From a virus: 64,000 nucleotides of DNA. Where the stretch lies: the IMG/VR virus record IMGVR_UViG_3300042691_023936, positions 22,314-86,313 of that record; one strand, written 5' to 3'. How positions within the stretch are numbered: position 1 is the stretch's first letter; each line of letters starts with the position of its first letter. This document shows positions 51,881 to 59,632 of this stretch, one piece after another. The notes beneath the pieces are model-generated. The model saw nothing but the letters and a program-made list of their open reading frames with translations. It made no database searches and was not told the DNA's origin. A program made the translations under genes and the position numbers.

Positions 51881-52274
51881 AATTAAAAACACCATAGAGA
51901 ATATTATAGGCGCTAATACTACTCTTAAACGCAAAAGAAAAACAGAAGAAGACGTTAATCGAGAATGCTTTGAAAAACTAATTACATCATTAGAAGAAAT
52001 AGAAGTACGCTCAGTTTTATTAGAAGAAGAGTTTGAGTTAGGATTACATAAATATGAAGAAAACTTCTATTCAGTTATAAATTCTTTGTTACTTTTATAC
52101 CTAGGAAAAGAGGCTTTATCCGTAGTAAATTTTTATCTATTTGATAGATTTAATTTAGACGGTTCAGAAAATCATATTACTGATAAAGAAGGGAATATAA
52201 TACCCTTACAAAATCCTACTGATTTATGGGATGTTGTTCAGTTTATAAAAGGAAACGTATCTAAAAATGAGTAA
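51849..52274 (+). CDS. Hypothetical protein, 141 aa
   Basis: A soluble protein with a basic N-terminal part (TLKRKRKTEEDV) and helical acidic remainder (LITSLEEIEVRSVLLEEEFEL). The start at 51849 inside the previous gene is consistent with translational coupling; MNNHPENQTNK is a low-complexity start. It overlaps the HNH-like gene by 8 bases. Function unknown. Confidence 0.6.
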   Translation: MNNHPENQTNKIKNTIENIIGANTTLKRKRKTEEDVNRECFEKLITSLEEIEVRSVLLEEEFELGLHKYEENFYSVINSLLLLYLGKEALSVVNFYLFDRFNLDGSENHITDKEGNIIPLQNPTDLWDVVQFIKGNVSKNE

Positions 52275-52920
52275 ACCTAAGGGATCTAAAGGAGCACCAT
52301 CTAAACATTATTCAAAAGCAGATTTATTACGAGCAATGCGCTTTACTAAATCAATAAAAGCGGCTGCTCGTTATCTAGGGTGTAGTTATCAACATATAAA
52401 ACCATACTTTAAAATGTATAGGTTAGATGATAGTGATATAAATTCACCTACCTTATTTGAAGTACATAAAAATCAACAAGGTAAAGGTATACCTAAATAT
52501 TTACCTAATAGGCGTAAAGAACCAAATGTTAAAAATATTGTAACAACGGGTACTGGTTGGGAATCATTTAGTGAAAATAAAATAAAAGCAAGATTAATTG
52601 CTGAGGGTTATGTTAAAGATGAGTGTTATAAATGTGGGTTTTGTGAAAAACGAATGACTGATTATAAAACACCACTATTACTAAATTTCAAAGATGGCAG
52701 TAAATTAAACTATCTATTAGATAATCTAGAATTAGTATGTTATAATTGCTATTTTCTATATGTAGCCGATCCTATGTCATCAGATCAAATTAGAGATATT
52801 GAAAGTAACCAACAAGTAAAAACAATATCGTTTGATTGGGAAACAGAAAAATATGTTCCTTCTACAATAATAGATGATGAACATCTTGAAAATATGAAAG
52901 CTTTAGGTTTATTAGTTTAG
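52267..52920 (+). CDS. HTH plus degenerate HNH-like protein
   Basis: A 217-residue basic protein. The N-terminal SKADLLRAMRFTKSIKAAARYLG is a helix-turn-helix-like region. The C-terminal half has CYKCGFCEKR then LDNLELVCYNCYF, a zinc-binding Cys arrangement like HNH endonucleases, but the catalytic His is replaced (LLLNFKDG). It is therefore probably a DNA-binding protein rather than a nuclease, perhaps a transcription factor. Confidence 0.55.
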   Translation: MSKPKGSKGAPSKHYSKADLLRAMRFTKSIKAAARYLGCSYQHIKPYFKMYRLDDSDINSPTLFEVHKNQQGKGIPKYLPNRRKEPNVKNIVTTGTGWESFSENKIKARLIAEGYVKDECYKCGFCEKRMTDYKTPLLLNFKDGSKLNYLLDNLELVCYNCYFLYVADPMSSDQIRDIESNQQVKTISFDWETEKYVPSTIIDDEHLENMKALGLLV

Positions 52921-52952
52921 TTTGGAAAAGCAAAGAAAAAATTTTATATTTA
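52921..52952 (+). promoter_or_regulatory. Boxed promoter before 52970
   Basis: TTTGG (52921), AGCAAAG (52929) and TATATTTA (52945-52952), almost the same as the clamp loader promoter at 28023. Confidence 0.75.
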
Positions 52953-52969
52953 ATTAAATAAAAAAAAAT

Positions 52970-53260
52970 ATGAGTTACGATTTATCAGAAAAATTTAATG
53001 ATTTTACAATTCCTAAAGAGGCACTTGAACAAATCAAAACAGGTTTAATTACAATCCCTAAAAATATGCTTAAAACAATATTATTTGCAGGAGAAAATAA
53101 ACTGACCAATTATGATATTGATTATTGGGTAGCAGTAAAACCTAAGCGTCAATCCGATGAAAATTTACCTACTTATAAAGCAAGACGTAAATTTCAAAAT
53201 GCCTTAACAAAGTATAGACCATATCTTTACGATTACTCAGAAAACAATATAATAATATAA
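52970..53260 (+). CDS. Hypothetical protein, 96 aa
   Basis: A small basic protein. Segments such as EALEQIKTGLITIPKNMLKTILFA and YWVAVKPKRQSDEN look like a helical pair then an Arg/Lys-rich loop. It is the first gene after a boxed promoter and is followed by a DUF4494-like gene. Function unknown. Confidence 0.6.
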   Translation: MSYDLSEKFNDFTIPKEALEQIKTGLITIPKNMLKTILFAGENKLTNYDIDYWVAVKPKRQSDENLPTYKARRKFQNALTKYRPYLYDYSENNIII

Positions 53261-53265
53261 TAAAC

Positions 53266-53490
53266 ATGAAATACTATCAAGTACAAGTACAATTTACCTT
53301 AGATGAAGGTAAAAAACAAAAATTAGCATATTTAGTAGACGCTGAAAGTTGCATCGAAGCAGAAACAAATACTGTAAAACACTTAATGGGTGCTGGAGAG
53401 CATAATTTTGAAGTAAAATCAGTAGTAGAATCTAAAATAGTAGATGTAATATATGTATCAACAGTAACAGAAAATAAAGAAGAAGAATAA
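53266..53490 (+). CDS. DUF4494-like protein
   Basis: A 74-residue protein matching the short Bacteroidota family DUF4494 in pattern: YYQVQVQFTLDEGKK, then AYLVDAESCIEAETNT, and a final acidic tail. The family occurs in Bacteroidota and their phages; role unknown. Ends one base before a lipoprotein gene. Confidence 0.65.
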   Translation: MKYYQVQVQFTLDEGKKQKLAYLVDAESCIEAETNTVKHLMGAGEHNFEVKSVVESKIVDVIYVSTVTENKEEE

Positions 53491-53491
53491 A

Positions 53492-53656
53492 ATGAAAAAA
53501 GTAGCAATCTTAGTATTATTAGCGGCAACTATTGTTGCTTGCCAATCAACAGAAAATAAAACAGTATCAACAACCGATTCAACATTTATTGAAGTAGATT
53601 CAATGGAATTTGAACCAATAGTTCAAGATACCTTCACTACAGAAGTAGTAAACTAA
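53492..53656 (+). CDS. Small lipoprotein, 54 aa
   Basis: A short gene. MKKVAILVLLAATIVAC is a signal peptide with lipobox (IVAC, Cys17); the rest is a Thr/Asp/Glu-rich tail with QSTENKTVSTTDST. It is likely anchored in a membrane, perhaps the outer one, since phage lipoproteins can block superinfection. It is followed by a structured, terminated RNA segment. Confidence 0.7.
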   Translation: MKKVAILVLLAATIVACQSTENKTVSTTDSTFIEVDSMEFEPIVQDTFTTEVVN

Positions 53657-53800
53657 CAATTAGGTACCACGATGCTTCCCGTAAGATCAGCACACTGTCA
53701 GTGGTCATTTAGTGACATAAACGAATAGCCCAAGGTATAAGTTACAGTCACATCCCCAACAAAGACTAGAAGACGTTCTAGAAACTGGTTGGGTTTTTTA
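53657..53800 (+). ncRNA. Candidate structured RNA with terminator
   Basis: A 144-base gap with higher GC than its surroundings and no convincing coding frame. Possible helices: ACCAC (53666) with GTGGT (53701); GTGAC (53712) with GTCAC (53747); a short hairpin between 53726 and 53737; and the terminator helices at 53755-53793. It may be a small RNA, a regulatory 3' UTR of the lipoprotein mRNA, or a leader for the next gene. It is not a recognisable tRNA. Confidence 0.45.
53755..53799 (+). terminator. Two-step intrinsic terminator
   Basis: CCCAAC (53755) pairs with GTTGGG (53788), enclosing CTAGAA (53766) / TTCTAG (53776) with loop GACG, then six T residues. The nested stems are unusual for a plain terminator. 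Confidence 0.8.
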
Positions 53801-53810
53801 TTTTAAAACA

Positions 53811-54101
53811 ATGAATATAGGAAGTATAGTAGAATGTATAAATGATTCATTTGATTCAAAATCAATTGAATTAATACCCAATAGACCTAAAAAAGGAAAA
53901 ATTTATACTATTAAAGGTATTAAAGATTATCCTGATAAAAATTCTACAGGGGTGTTATTAGAGGAAATAATCAATGAACCTTTAATGTTACCTAATTTAG
54001 AGGGATTATTTGAACCTACATTCAATATTGAACGATTCAGAGAATTACCAGAAGTAAATATTGAAGAATTAATTGAAGAATTAACATTAACTCATGACTA
54101 A
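53811..54101 (+). CDS. Hypothetical protein, 96 aa
   Basis: A soluble acidic protein with a small beta-barrel-like N-terminus (GSIVECINDSF, GKIYTIKGIKDY), similar to many short phage proteins that begin with a VxCxxD strand, and a helical acidic end. It overlaps the phosphoesterase gene by 8 bases. Confidence 0.6.
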   Translation: MNIGSIVECINDSFDSKSIELIPNRPKKGKIYTIKGIKDYPDKNSTGVLLEEIINEPLMLPNLEGLFEPTFNIERFRELPEVNIEELIEELTLTHD

Positions 54102-54762
54102 AATAGTTTTTATAAGTGATACACATACAATGCATGAAGACTTAGTATTACCTCAAGGTGATATTTTAGTCCATGCTGGTGATTTTACCGGAAGAGGTAA
54201 ACCACACGAGGTAGAAAATTTTTTTAGTTGGTTAGAAAAACAATCTAAATTCTTTAAACATATTATTTTTATTGCTGGTAACCATGATATATGCTTTGAA
54301 TATAAAAGTACTTGGGTTGTAGATGCAATAAAATCTCTACCAGATAACATACATTACTTAGAAGATTCTGAGGTTATTATTGATGATATTAAATTTTATG
54401 GTTCACCATGGCAACCTGAATTTTTTAATTGGGCATTCAACTTACCAAGAGGAAAAGCATTAGAAGAAAAATGGGATATGATTCCACAAGATGTTGATGT
54501 ATTAATCACTCATGGCCCTCCAATGTATATATTAGATTATACTATAAGAGATATGTGGAATGTAGGGTGTTTAGCTTTATACAACAAAGTATTACAAATT
54601 AAACCAAAACTTCATGTATTTGGGCATATTCACGAAGGATATGGTGTAAAAGAGCATGAAGGTATTACATTTGTAAATGCAAGTAGTGCAACAATTGGAT
54701 ATTCTTTAACAAATAAACCCATTGAAATTAAATATACTAAAGAAAATATAGAATTTTTTTAA
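54094..54762 (+). CDS. Metallophosphoesterase
   Basis: A 222-residue calcineurin-like phosphoesterase: FISDTHTMH (metal Asp and His), LVHAGDFTGRG, IAGNHDICF, ITHGPPM and VFGHIHEGYG. All family metal motifs are present. It would hydrolyse phosphomonoesters or diesters, possibly cyclic nucleotides or nucleic-acid ends. A second such gene lies at 58542. Confidence 0.9.
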   Translation: MTKIVFISDTHTMHEDLVLPQGDILVHAGDFTGRGKPHEVENFFSWLEKQSKFFKHIIFIAGNHDICFEYKSTWVVDAIKSLPDNIHYLEDSEVIIDDIKFYGSPWQPEFFNWAFNLPRGKALEEKWDMIPQDVDVLITHGPPMYILDYTIRDMWNVGCLALYNKVLQIKPKLHVFGHIHEGYGVKEHEGITFVNASSATIGYSLTNKPIEIKYTKENIEFF

Positions 54763-54779
54763 TGATTTTAAATAGTTAT

Positions 54780-54787
54780 TATATTTA
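54780..54787 (+). promoter_or_regulatory. Bare TATATTTA promoter element
   Basis: TTATATTTATTGAC, the same as before the homing endonuclease at 9573 apart from position, 38 bases upstream of the holin-like gene. Confidence 0.5.
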
Positions 54788-54825
54788 TTGACAATCAAGT
54801 TTGTAGATAATTAAAATATAAAACT

Positions 54826-55113
54826 ATGATTAAAATTTTTAAAGAATTATTTAACGATAACAACTCTATCAACGAAAAAGCGGTGGTAGGTTTTATCGCT
54901 TTTTTTATGCTTGTCGTGGCATTAGGGGTAGATCTTATTACAGGTTACTTTGGTTCACCCTTAGTATTAAATGAATTCATATTTGATGGATTTATGGTTA
55001 TTGTTTTAGGTTCATTTGGTATAGCATCTGTGGATAAATGGATGAATAAAAAAGATAAACGTAATGGTGAAGAAAATAACAACAGCAACAACGATAACAA
55101 AGGAGACGAGTAA
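54826..55113 (+). CDS. Holin-like membrane protein
   Basis: A 95-residue protein with two hydrophobic segments (AVVGFIAFFMLVVALGVDLI and FIFDGFMVIVLGSFGIASVD) and a highly charged Lys/Asn-rich C-terminus, the usual holin layout. Similar small proteins precede spanin-like genes in phages. It is followed by coiled-coil membrane proteins, supporting a lysis role. A bare promoter element precedes it. Confidence 0.55.
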   Translation: MIKIFKELFNDNNSINEKAVVGFIAFFMLVVALGVDLITGYFGSPLVLNEFIFDGFMVIVLGSFGIASVDKWMNKKDKRNGEENNNSNNDNKGDE

Positions 55114-55123
55114 CATAGTGAAA

Positions 55124-55372
55124 ATGCCTATTTCATTTGAACAATTTTCAAAAGACCCAGTTAAAGGGTTATTATTTATAGTTCTTATTGCTATTGGTTA
55201 CTTATATGTTGATGGTAAAATGAATTACCAATCACAAATAGAAAAACATGAAGCAAAAATAGTATTATTAGAAAATAAAACTGAACTATTATACACAGCC
55301 CTTAAACGTAGCGATAGTGCTCTAGCAGTAACTGTTACTAAATTAGAAATCTTAACTCAAATGTCTAAATAA
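55124..55372 (+). CDS. Membrane-anchored coiled-coil protein (spanin-like)
   Basis: An 82-residue protein with one N-terminal membrane segment (GLLFIVLIAIGYLYVDG) and a coiled-coil periplasmic part (QIEKHEAKIVLLENKTELL). It fits an inner-membrane spanin (Rz-like). An upstream GTG at 55118 could be an alternative start; an in-frame ATG further upstream lies in the holin gene. It overlaps the next gene by one base. Confidence 0.5.
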   Translation: MPISFEQFSKDPVKGLLFIVLIAIGYLYVDGKMNYQSQIEKHEAKIVLLENKTELLYTALKRSDSALAVTVTKLEILTQMSK

Positions 55373-55707
55373 TGAAAATAATCTCAATCTTTTTTTTAAT
55401 AGCTATATTAGCTATAACAACCTCCGAACCAGTAAGAAAAAAAGAATCGGAAGTTGATGTAGAAGCAATCTTAGTTAAATGCGATAAAAACTTAATTAAA
55501 GCATCAACAATAACTAAAAAAGCAGATCAACAACAAAAATCTAAAATGATTGAGTTACATGAAACTGTAACTAAATTAAAAGAAGAAAAAAAAGAATTAG
55601 AAACTACATTAATTAAAACAAAACATGAACTACAAACTGTTAAAGAAGTTATCAATAACAATGTTGTTGATACTGGTGAGCGCTTCGACTTATTCCCAAA
55701 GGACTAG
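55372..55707 (+). CDS. Secreted coiled-coil protein (lysis cassette)
   Basis: A 111-residue protein with an N-terminal hydrophobic segment (IISIFFLIAILAITTSEP) and a long Lys/Glu coiled coil to residue 95. It fits a periplasmic or membrane-anchored spanin-type protein. Its last 83 bases overlap the next gene in another frame, like nested spanin genes of other phages. Confidence 0.5.
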   Translation: MKIISIFFLIAILAITTSEPVRKKESEVDVEAILVKCDKNLIKASTITKKADQQQKSKMIELHETVTKLKEEKKELETTLIKTKHELQTVKEVINNNVVDTGERFDLFPKD

Positions 55708-56440
55708 AACAATAGGCTCAGATACATTTGTAGTGTTTACTCGTGAGCAAGCAAAAGCTATTAGCGATACATTTGTATCTCAAAGACAAACCATAAAAAA
55801 ATTAAAACAAACTGATAGTCTTTATATTATTAAAGAAAAACAATATAATACACAAGACAGTACTAAAAGAATAAAAGACAGCCTCACTTACTTTGAACAA
55901 ATAATCCCAACGCTAACTGAAATAAAAGAGTTATTAGCAATTCAAGTTGAGGTACCATTTAGAAATAATTTTGAAATTGGAGTTGGAGTTGGGGCATCAA
56001 CATATTTTGGAGCGTATCGATCATTTAATACCTTAATAAATACTAAATACTATATTCCGTTAAGTATAGGTATATTGAAATATAATTATCACAAACATTT
56101 AACAACACGGTTTGAAATAATATCTACTCAAGTATCAACAGGTCCAATCAATAAACAAATAGTAGCGGGTGCATTACTCGCAGATTATAACATTGCCCCA
56201 AACATTTATAGTATTCGAGTAGGTATGATCCCCTTAATAAGTATTGGATATACAGTCTTTGGATTACCAAATGAATCACTGATTATTGGTGCTGGGTTGA
56301 AAGGGTATTTTACATCTAAAACAGCACTTGAATTAAATATCAGATACCAATTAACAGATTTAGATAATATAGGTAGTAATGATCATTTTATATGGGGTCA
56401 TTTAATGATAACAAGAAAAATAAATCATAAAAATAAATAA
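55625..56440 (+). CDS. Outer-membrane beta-barrel-like protein
   Basis: A 271-residue protein with a signal peptide (KKLSITMLLILVSASTYSQ, cut near Gln25). The mature part begins with a helical Gln/Lys-rich region to residue 120, then alternating amphipathic strands (NFEIGVGVGASTYFGAY, TTRFEIISTQVS) ending in the aromatic strand LMITRKINHK. This fits a small outer-membrane barrel. It starts inside the preceding gene. A lysis partner or a receptor-blocking protein are both possible. Confidence 0.55.
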   Translation: MNYKLLKKLSITMLLILVSASTYSQRTRTIGSDTFVVFTREQAKAISDTFVSQRQTIKKLKQTDSLYIIKEKQYNTQDSTKRIKDSLTYFEQIIPTLTEIKELLAIQVEVPFRNNFEIGVGVGASTYFGAYRSFNTLINTKYYIPLSIGILKYNYHKHLTTRFEIISTQVSTGPINKQIVAGALLADYNIAPNIYSIRVGMIPLISIGYTVFGLPNESLIIGAGLKGYFTSKTALELNIRYQLTDLDNIGSNDHFIWGHLMITRKINHKNK

Positions 56441-56470
56441 AAGTAAATTATTTAAAATATTTATTAAATT

Positions 56471-56496
56471 AAGCTTTGCTACGCAAGGCTTTTTTT
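56471..56496 (+). terminator. Intrinsic terminator
   Basis: AAGCTTTGC pairs with GCAAGGCTT (9 bp with one G-U, loop TAC), followed by seven T residues. It ends the lysis-like cassette. Confidence 0.85.
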
Positions 56497-56511
56497 GTAT
56501 TATTACATAAA

Positions 56512-56970
56512 ATGGAATTAATAAGCACACATATATGTAAAGCATCAGATATTGGTATACATAACAATATGTTTGGAGGTACATTAGTTGGCTGGGTAGA
56601 TGAAGCCTCAGCAGTATATTCTGCTCAAATCTGTGATACACCTAGAATGATTACTATTAAAGTAGATGAATTTATCTTTAAAAAACCAATAAAGTTAGGA
56701 AATATTATAAAGATTTATGGGAAAGTAGCAGAGTTCGGAAATACATCTATAACATTATACATTGAAGCTAGAAAACATAATGTATATACAGGCATTCAAG
56801 AAGTCGTAACTCATACAAAAATGAAATTTGTAAGAATAGATGATGAAGGTAATCCTCTTCGTATATCTAACCGTGTAAAAGAACGATATTGGGGTCGTTT
56901 AAAAACTTTTGGTAAAGGACTTCTTTCTACAGAAGAAAAAGAATTAGAAATAATTCCAAAACTAAAATAA
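56512..56970 (+). CDS. Acyl-CoA thioesterase (hotdog fold)
   Basis: A 152-residue hotdog-fold protein. MFGGTLVGWVDEASAVYSAQIC, then FKKPIKLGNIIKIYGKV and GIQEVVTHTKMKFVRID match YciA-type acyl-CoA thioesterases, with Asp in WVDEA as the catalytic residue. It would hydrolyse a CoA thioester. The start is 56512 because the upstream frame lies in the terminator. Unusual in a phage; a link to membrane lipid change is speculative. Confidence 0.78.
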   Translation: MELISTHICKASDIGIHNNMFGGTLVGWVDEASAVYSAQICDTPRMITIKVDEFIFKKPIKLGNIIKIYGKVAEFGNTSITLYIEARKHNVYTGIQEVVTHTKMKFVRIDDEGNPLRISNRVKERYWGRLKTFGKGLLSTEEKELEIIPKLK

Positions 56971-56983
56971 AATATTTAAAAAT

Positions 56984-57070
56984 ATGATGATAGTAATTTT
57001 AACAATAATAATATGGGAAATAATAAAACCATATTTAATAAAAATGTTTTATAAAATATTAGGAGAATAA
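56984..57070 (+). CDS. Possible 28-aa membrane peptide
   Basis: A very short frame with a hydrophobic stretch (MMIVILTIIIWEIIKPYL) preceded by an A-rich start region. It could be a small membrane toxin or regulator, or a chance frame. Confidence 0.3.
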   Translation: MMIVILTIIIWEIIKPYLIKMFYKILGE

Positions 57071-57090
57071 TAAATTTTATATTTAAAAAT

Positions 57091-57675
57091 ATGATAACAT
57101 TAATTCAACAATTTAAAACTTGGCTTTGGAAAAACATTGGATGGAATATTCAGTGGATATATATGAGATTTTATAATCTATATAGATGGCTTCCAATAAT
57201 CTGGAAAGATCGTGATTGGGATGATTGGTATATATTTAATATACTTCAAATTAAATTAAAACATCAAGCAGAGTATATTGGAACTAAAGATCGTCATACT
57301 AGAGCTCAATATGATGCTCAACGTATGAGAACATGTGTGCGATTAATAGAAAAAATAAAAGAAGAATTTTATCAAGACGAATATATGGAATATCATGACA
57401 CTAAATTTTATTCTGAGCCAGTGGATGATCATCCTGGGTATCATAGTTTACAAATAGAAACTTTATCTGAAAACTTTGATGAATATTTCTTAGCATATCC
57501 GTTAGACTATAAAAGAGTCCTTAATGGAGCTGGGTGGTTAGATATTAATGAATGTAAGGATGATGCTGACAAAAGACATCGAATTGCTATGAATATGTCT
57601 CATTTAAGAGGACAACGAGCAAAGAAAATATTATTCCAGCTCTTAGATAGACATATTGAAGGATGGTGGGATTAG
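57091..57675 (+). CDS. Hypothetical aromatic-rich protein, 194 aa
   Basis: A Trp/Tyr-rich protein. The start (FKTWLWKNIGWNIQWIYMRFYNLYRWLPIIW) is highly aromatic and may associate with membrane; residues 65-90 have Arg-rich helices (RHTRAQYDAQRMRTCVRLIEK), and the end is SHLRGQRAKKILFQLL. Similar proteins of unknown function occur in large phages. TATATTTA at 57078-57085 lies 5 bases before the ATG. Confidence 0.6.
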   Translation: MITLIQQFKTWLWKNIGWNIQWIYMRFYNLYRWLPIIWKDRDWDDWYIFNILQIKLKHQAEYIGTKDRHTRAQYDAQRMRTCVRLIEKIKEEFYQDEYMEYHDTKFYSEPVDDHPGYHSLQIETLSENFDEYFLAYPLDYKRVLNGAGWLDINECKDDADKRHRIAMNMSHLRGQRAKKILFQLLDRHIEGWWD

Positions 57676-57734
57676 TTTAAAAGGCAAGGTAAAAATATTA
57701 TCTTCACATAACTCATTACTAAATAAATAAAAAT

Positions 57735-57986
57735 ATGATTATAGCAATAACAATTTTATCTGTATTATTAGTTATTACAATATTATTTGTAATAGCAGGT
57801 ATAATACACATTCTAAAAATTCAAAAAGAATTAAATTCAATAAGTGAAGAACAGTCACGCCAAAACGAGGACATCAGGAATTTAATGATTGCTCATATGA
57901 CATTAGTTCAAGCATTAAAAGATGCAACAGAAATAGAACAATTAAATAAAGTTTATAATTACAATAAAATAAAAGGAGAAGCATAG
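57735..57986 (+). CDS. Membrane-anchored coiled-coil protein, 83 aa
   Basis: An N-terminal hydrophobic segment (ILSVLLVITILFVIAGIIHIL) then a helical acidic part with LNSISEEQSRQNEDI. One membrane pass, C-terminus inside or periplasmic. It is followed at one base distance by the next gene. Confidence 0.6.
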   Translation: MIIAITILSVLLVITILFVIAGIIHILKIQKELNSISEEQSRQNEDIRNLMIAHMTLVQALKDATEIEQLNKVYNYNKIKGEA

Positions 57987-57987
57987 T

Positions 57988-58257
57988 ATGGTAAATACCA
58001 CAGTTGACATAGACATAGATGATATACTTTGGAGTATGTCTAAGTATAAAAAACAAAAAATGGCTGATGCACTATATGATGATGGAATTATACCTACATA
58101 TCTTAATGCTGATGTTGCTGTTTGGGAAAGTAGAATACCTCAAACTAATCTAGAAAAAGAATTATCTGAAATACTTGATAAAGTATGGGATAACAAAAGA
58201 TTTATTAATAATGATGATTTAGAGGTATTAAGATATCTTTCGAAAAAAGGATTATAA
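57988..58257 (+). CDS. Hypothetical protein, 89 aa
   Basis: A small acidic soluble protein with an Asp-rich N-terminus (VDIDIDDILWSM) and helical rest (ELSEILDKVWDNKRF). No recognisable domain. Part of the run of small accessory genes after 57 kb. Confidence 0.6.
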   Translation: MVNTTVDIDIDDILWSMSKYKKQKMADALYDDGIIPTYLNADVAVWESRIPQTNLEKELSEILDKVWDNKRFINNDDLEVLRYLSKKGL

Positions 58258-58289
58258 TAGGCAAAGCTCTTTAACTACATTTACCTCAA

Positions 58290-58493
58290 ATGGTAAAAAA
58301 ACGTAAAAAATGGATTCCACCAAAAGAGTTTATTGTAATAAGTGACGATGGTTATTTTGTTGGGTTACATAAGGGGGGTAAGTTTAAATGGTCATTTGAA
58401 TTATCTGAAGCTAAACCACTTACCAACATCGAGCAATTTGATACAATAAAAAAAGGTTACATTGGCAAGGAAGTTTTATTAGATTTCATTTAA
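58290..58493 (+). CDS. Hypothetical protein, 67 aa
   Basis: A small basic protein with a strand pattern (FIVISDDGYFVGLHKGGKFKWSF). It may be a small beta fold. Its 3' end sits 15 bases before the promoter/terminator at 58506. Confidence 0.55.
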   Translation: MVKKRKKWIPPKEFIVISDDGYFVGLHKGGKFKWSFELSEAKPLTNIEQFDTIKKGYIGKEVLLDFI

Positions 58494-58505
58494 GAATAAA
58501 AAAGA

Positions 58506-58537
58506 TTAGGATCGTCAAGATCCTTTTCTTATCTTTA
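58506..58537 (+). promoter_or_regulatory. Boxed promoter with embedded hairpin
   Basis: TTAGG (58506) in place of TTTGG, GTCAA (58514) and TATCTTTA (58530-58537). The ATG is 4 bases further, predicting a leaderless transcript. Confidence 0.7.
58508..58530 (+). terminator. Terminator hairpin within promoter
   Basis: AGGATC pairs with GATCCT (6 bp), with GTCAA as the loop, then a T-rich tract. Stem and T-tract sit between the promoter boxes, the same design as at 14669 and 21981. Confidence 0.7.
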
Positions 58538-58541
58538 CACT

Positions 58542-59345
58542 ATGATGAAGATCAAGTTAAATAAAGGTAGAATATTCTTTACAAGTGATACTCACTACGG
58601 TCATACAAACATATGTCGTGGTGTGAGTAACTGGAGAGATGAAAACGGTAATGTACCTATTCATCAAACTCGTGATTTTAAATCACTTGACCATATGAAT
58701 GACTATATCGTTAATTCTATTAACAGTAAAGTAGGAGAAGATGATATTTTGTTTCATTTAGGTGATTGGTCGTTTGGTGGGTTTGATAATGTAGCTAAAT
58801 TTAGAAGTAGAGTTAAATGTAAAAATATTCATTTAATATTAGGTAACCACGATCATCACATTGAACGTAACAAACAATTATTAAACTACTACAAAAATCC
58901 AGAAACATTAAATATAATAGAAGGAGATGCTTCCGAGAATTATTATGAGGAATATAAGTTTGGAGAATATTGGAATAATAAAGTATATGCTCAAGACTTA
59001 TTCAGCTCAGTAAACCAATATCTACGATTACAAGTATATGTTTACCCAAGTACTAAATTGTATGCTGGTGATGTTGATTTAGTATTAATGCATTACCCAA
59101 TCGCAAGTTGGCACAACATGAATGATGGTGTTATACATCTTCACGGACACGTTCATTTGCCTCCAGATAAAAAATTATCACAAGGTAAAGCAATGGATGT
59201 GGGTGTAGATGGAAATAATATGGTACCTTATTCATTAGGTGAGATTATGAATATAATGGATAAACAACCAATTGCTAAGTTATCATTACCTCAAGACCAT
59301 CATGAGGAGAGGTTGATGGGTAGTAAAGGAAGTTCAAGTTTTTAA
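58542..59345 (+). CDS. Metallophosphoesterase
   Basis: A 267-residue calcineurin-like phosphoesterase: FFTSDTHYGHTNIC, LFHLGDWSFGG, LILGNHDHH, LMHYPIASW and HLHGHVH carry the metal ligands. It resembles phage phosphoesterases often annotated as DNA-repair or dNTP enzymes. Start chosen at the first of two ATGs. It has its own promoter and is followed 2 bases later by a lipoprotein gene. Confidence 0.9.
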   Translation: MMKIKLNKGRIFFTSDTHYGHTNICRGVSNWRDENGNVPIHQTRDFKSLDHMNDYIVNSINSKVGEDDILFHLGDWSFGGFDNVAKFRSRVKCKNIHLILGNHDHHIERNKQLLNYYKNPETLNIIEGDASENYYEEYKFGEYWNNKVYAQDLFSSVNQYLRLQVYVYPSTKLYAGDVDLVLMHYPIASWHNMNDGVIHLHGHVHLPPDKKLSQGKAMDVGVDGNNMVPYSLGEIMNIMDKQPIAKLSLPQDHHEERLMGSKGSSSF

Positions 59346-59347
59346 TT

Positions 59348-59632
59348 ATGAATATACTAACAAAAATATTATTTTTATTGTTTATAGTATTAAGTAGTTG
59401 CTCTACAGATGATAATGTTGATTACAATTGCACTCAAGGTACTATTAGAATATTAAATAAAGAAAAATATCCATGTGGTCGAGGTGGAGGATATTGTTCA
59501 TTTATGTTTTATTTATATGATGGTAAAAAGGCTTATTGGTGTGATACTGATAGAGATACTTGGAATAAATATAATATAAACGATACATTACCTACATTAG
59601 TAATAACTAAAACTGTATACAATGATAAATAA
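59348..59632 (+). CDS. Lipoprotein, 94 aa
   Basis: A signal peptide with lipobox (ILFLLFIVLSSC, Cys18) and a mature part with paired Cys (YPCGRGGGYCSFMFY), probably disulphide-bonded. Likely membrane-anchored. It overlaps the next gene by 11 bases. It may act in superinfection exclusion; no direct evidence. Confidence 0.65.
   Translation: MNILTKILFLLFIVLSSCSTDDNVDYNCTQGTIRILNKEKYPCGRGGGYCSFMFYLYDGKKAYWCDTDRDTWNKYNINDTLPTLVITKTVYNDK

Noticed and set aside
53657-53760. tRNA or tmRNA
   Set aside because: No cloverleaf with an acceptor stem and T-loop consensus could be drawn.
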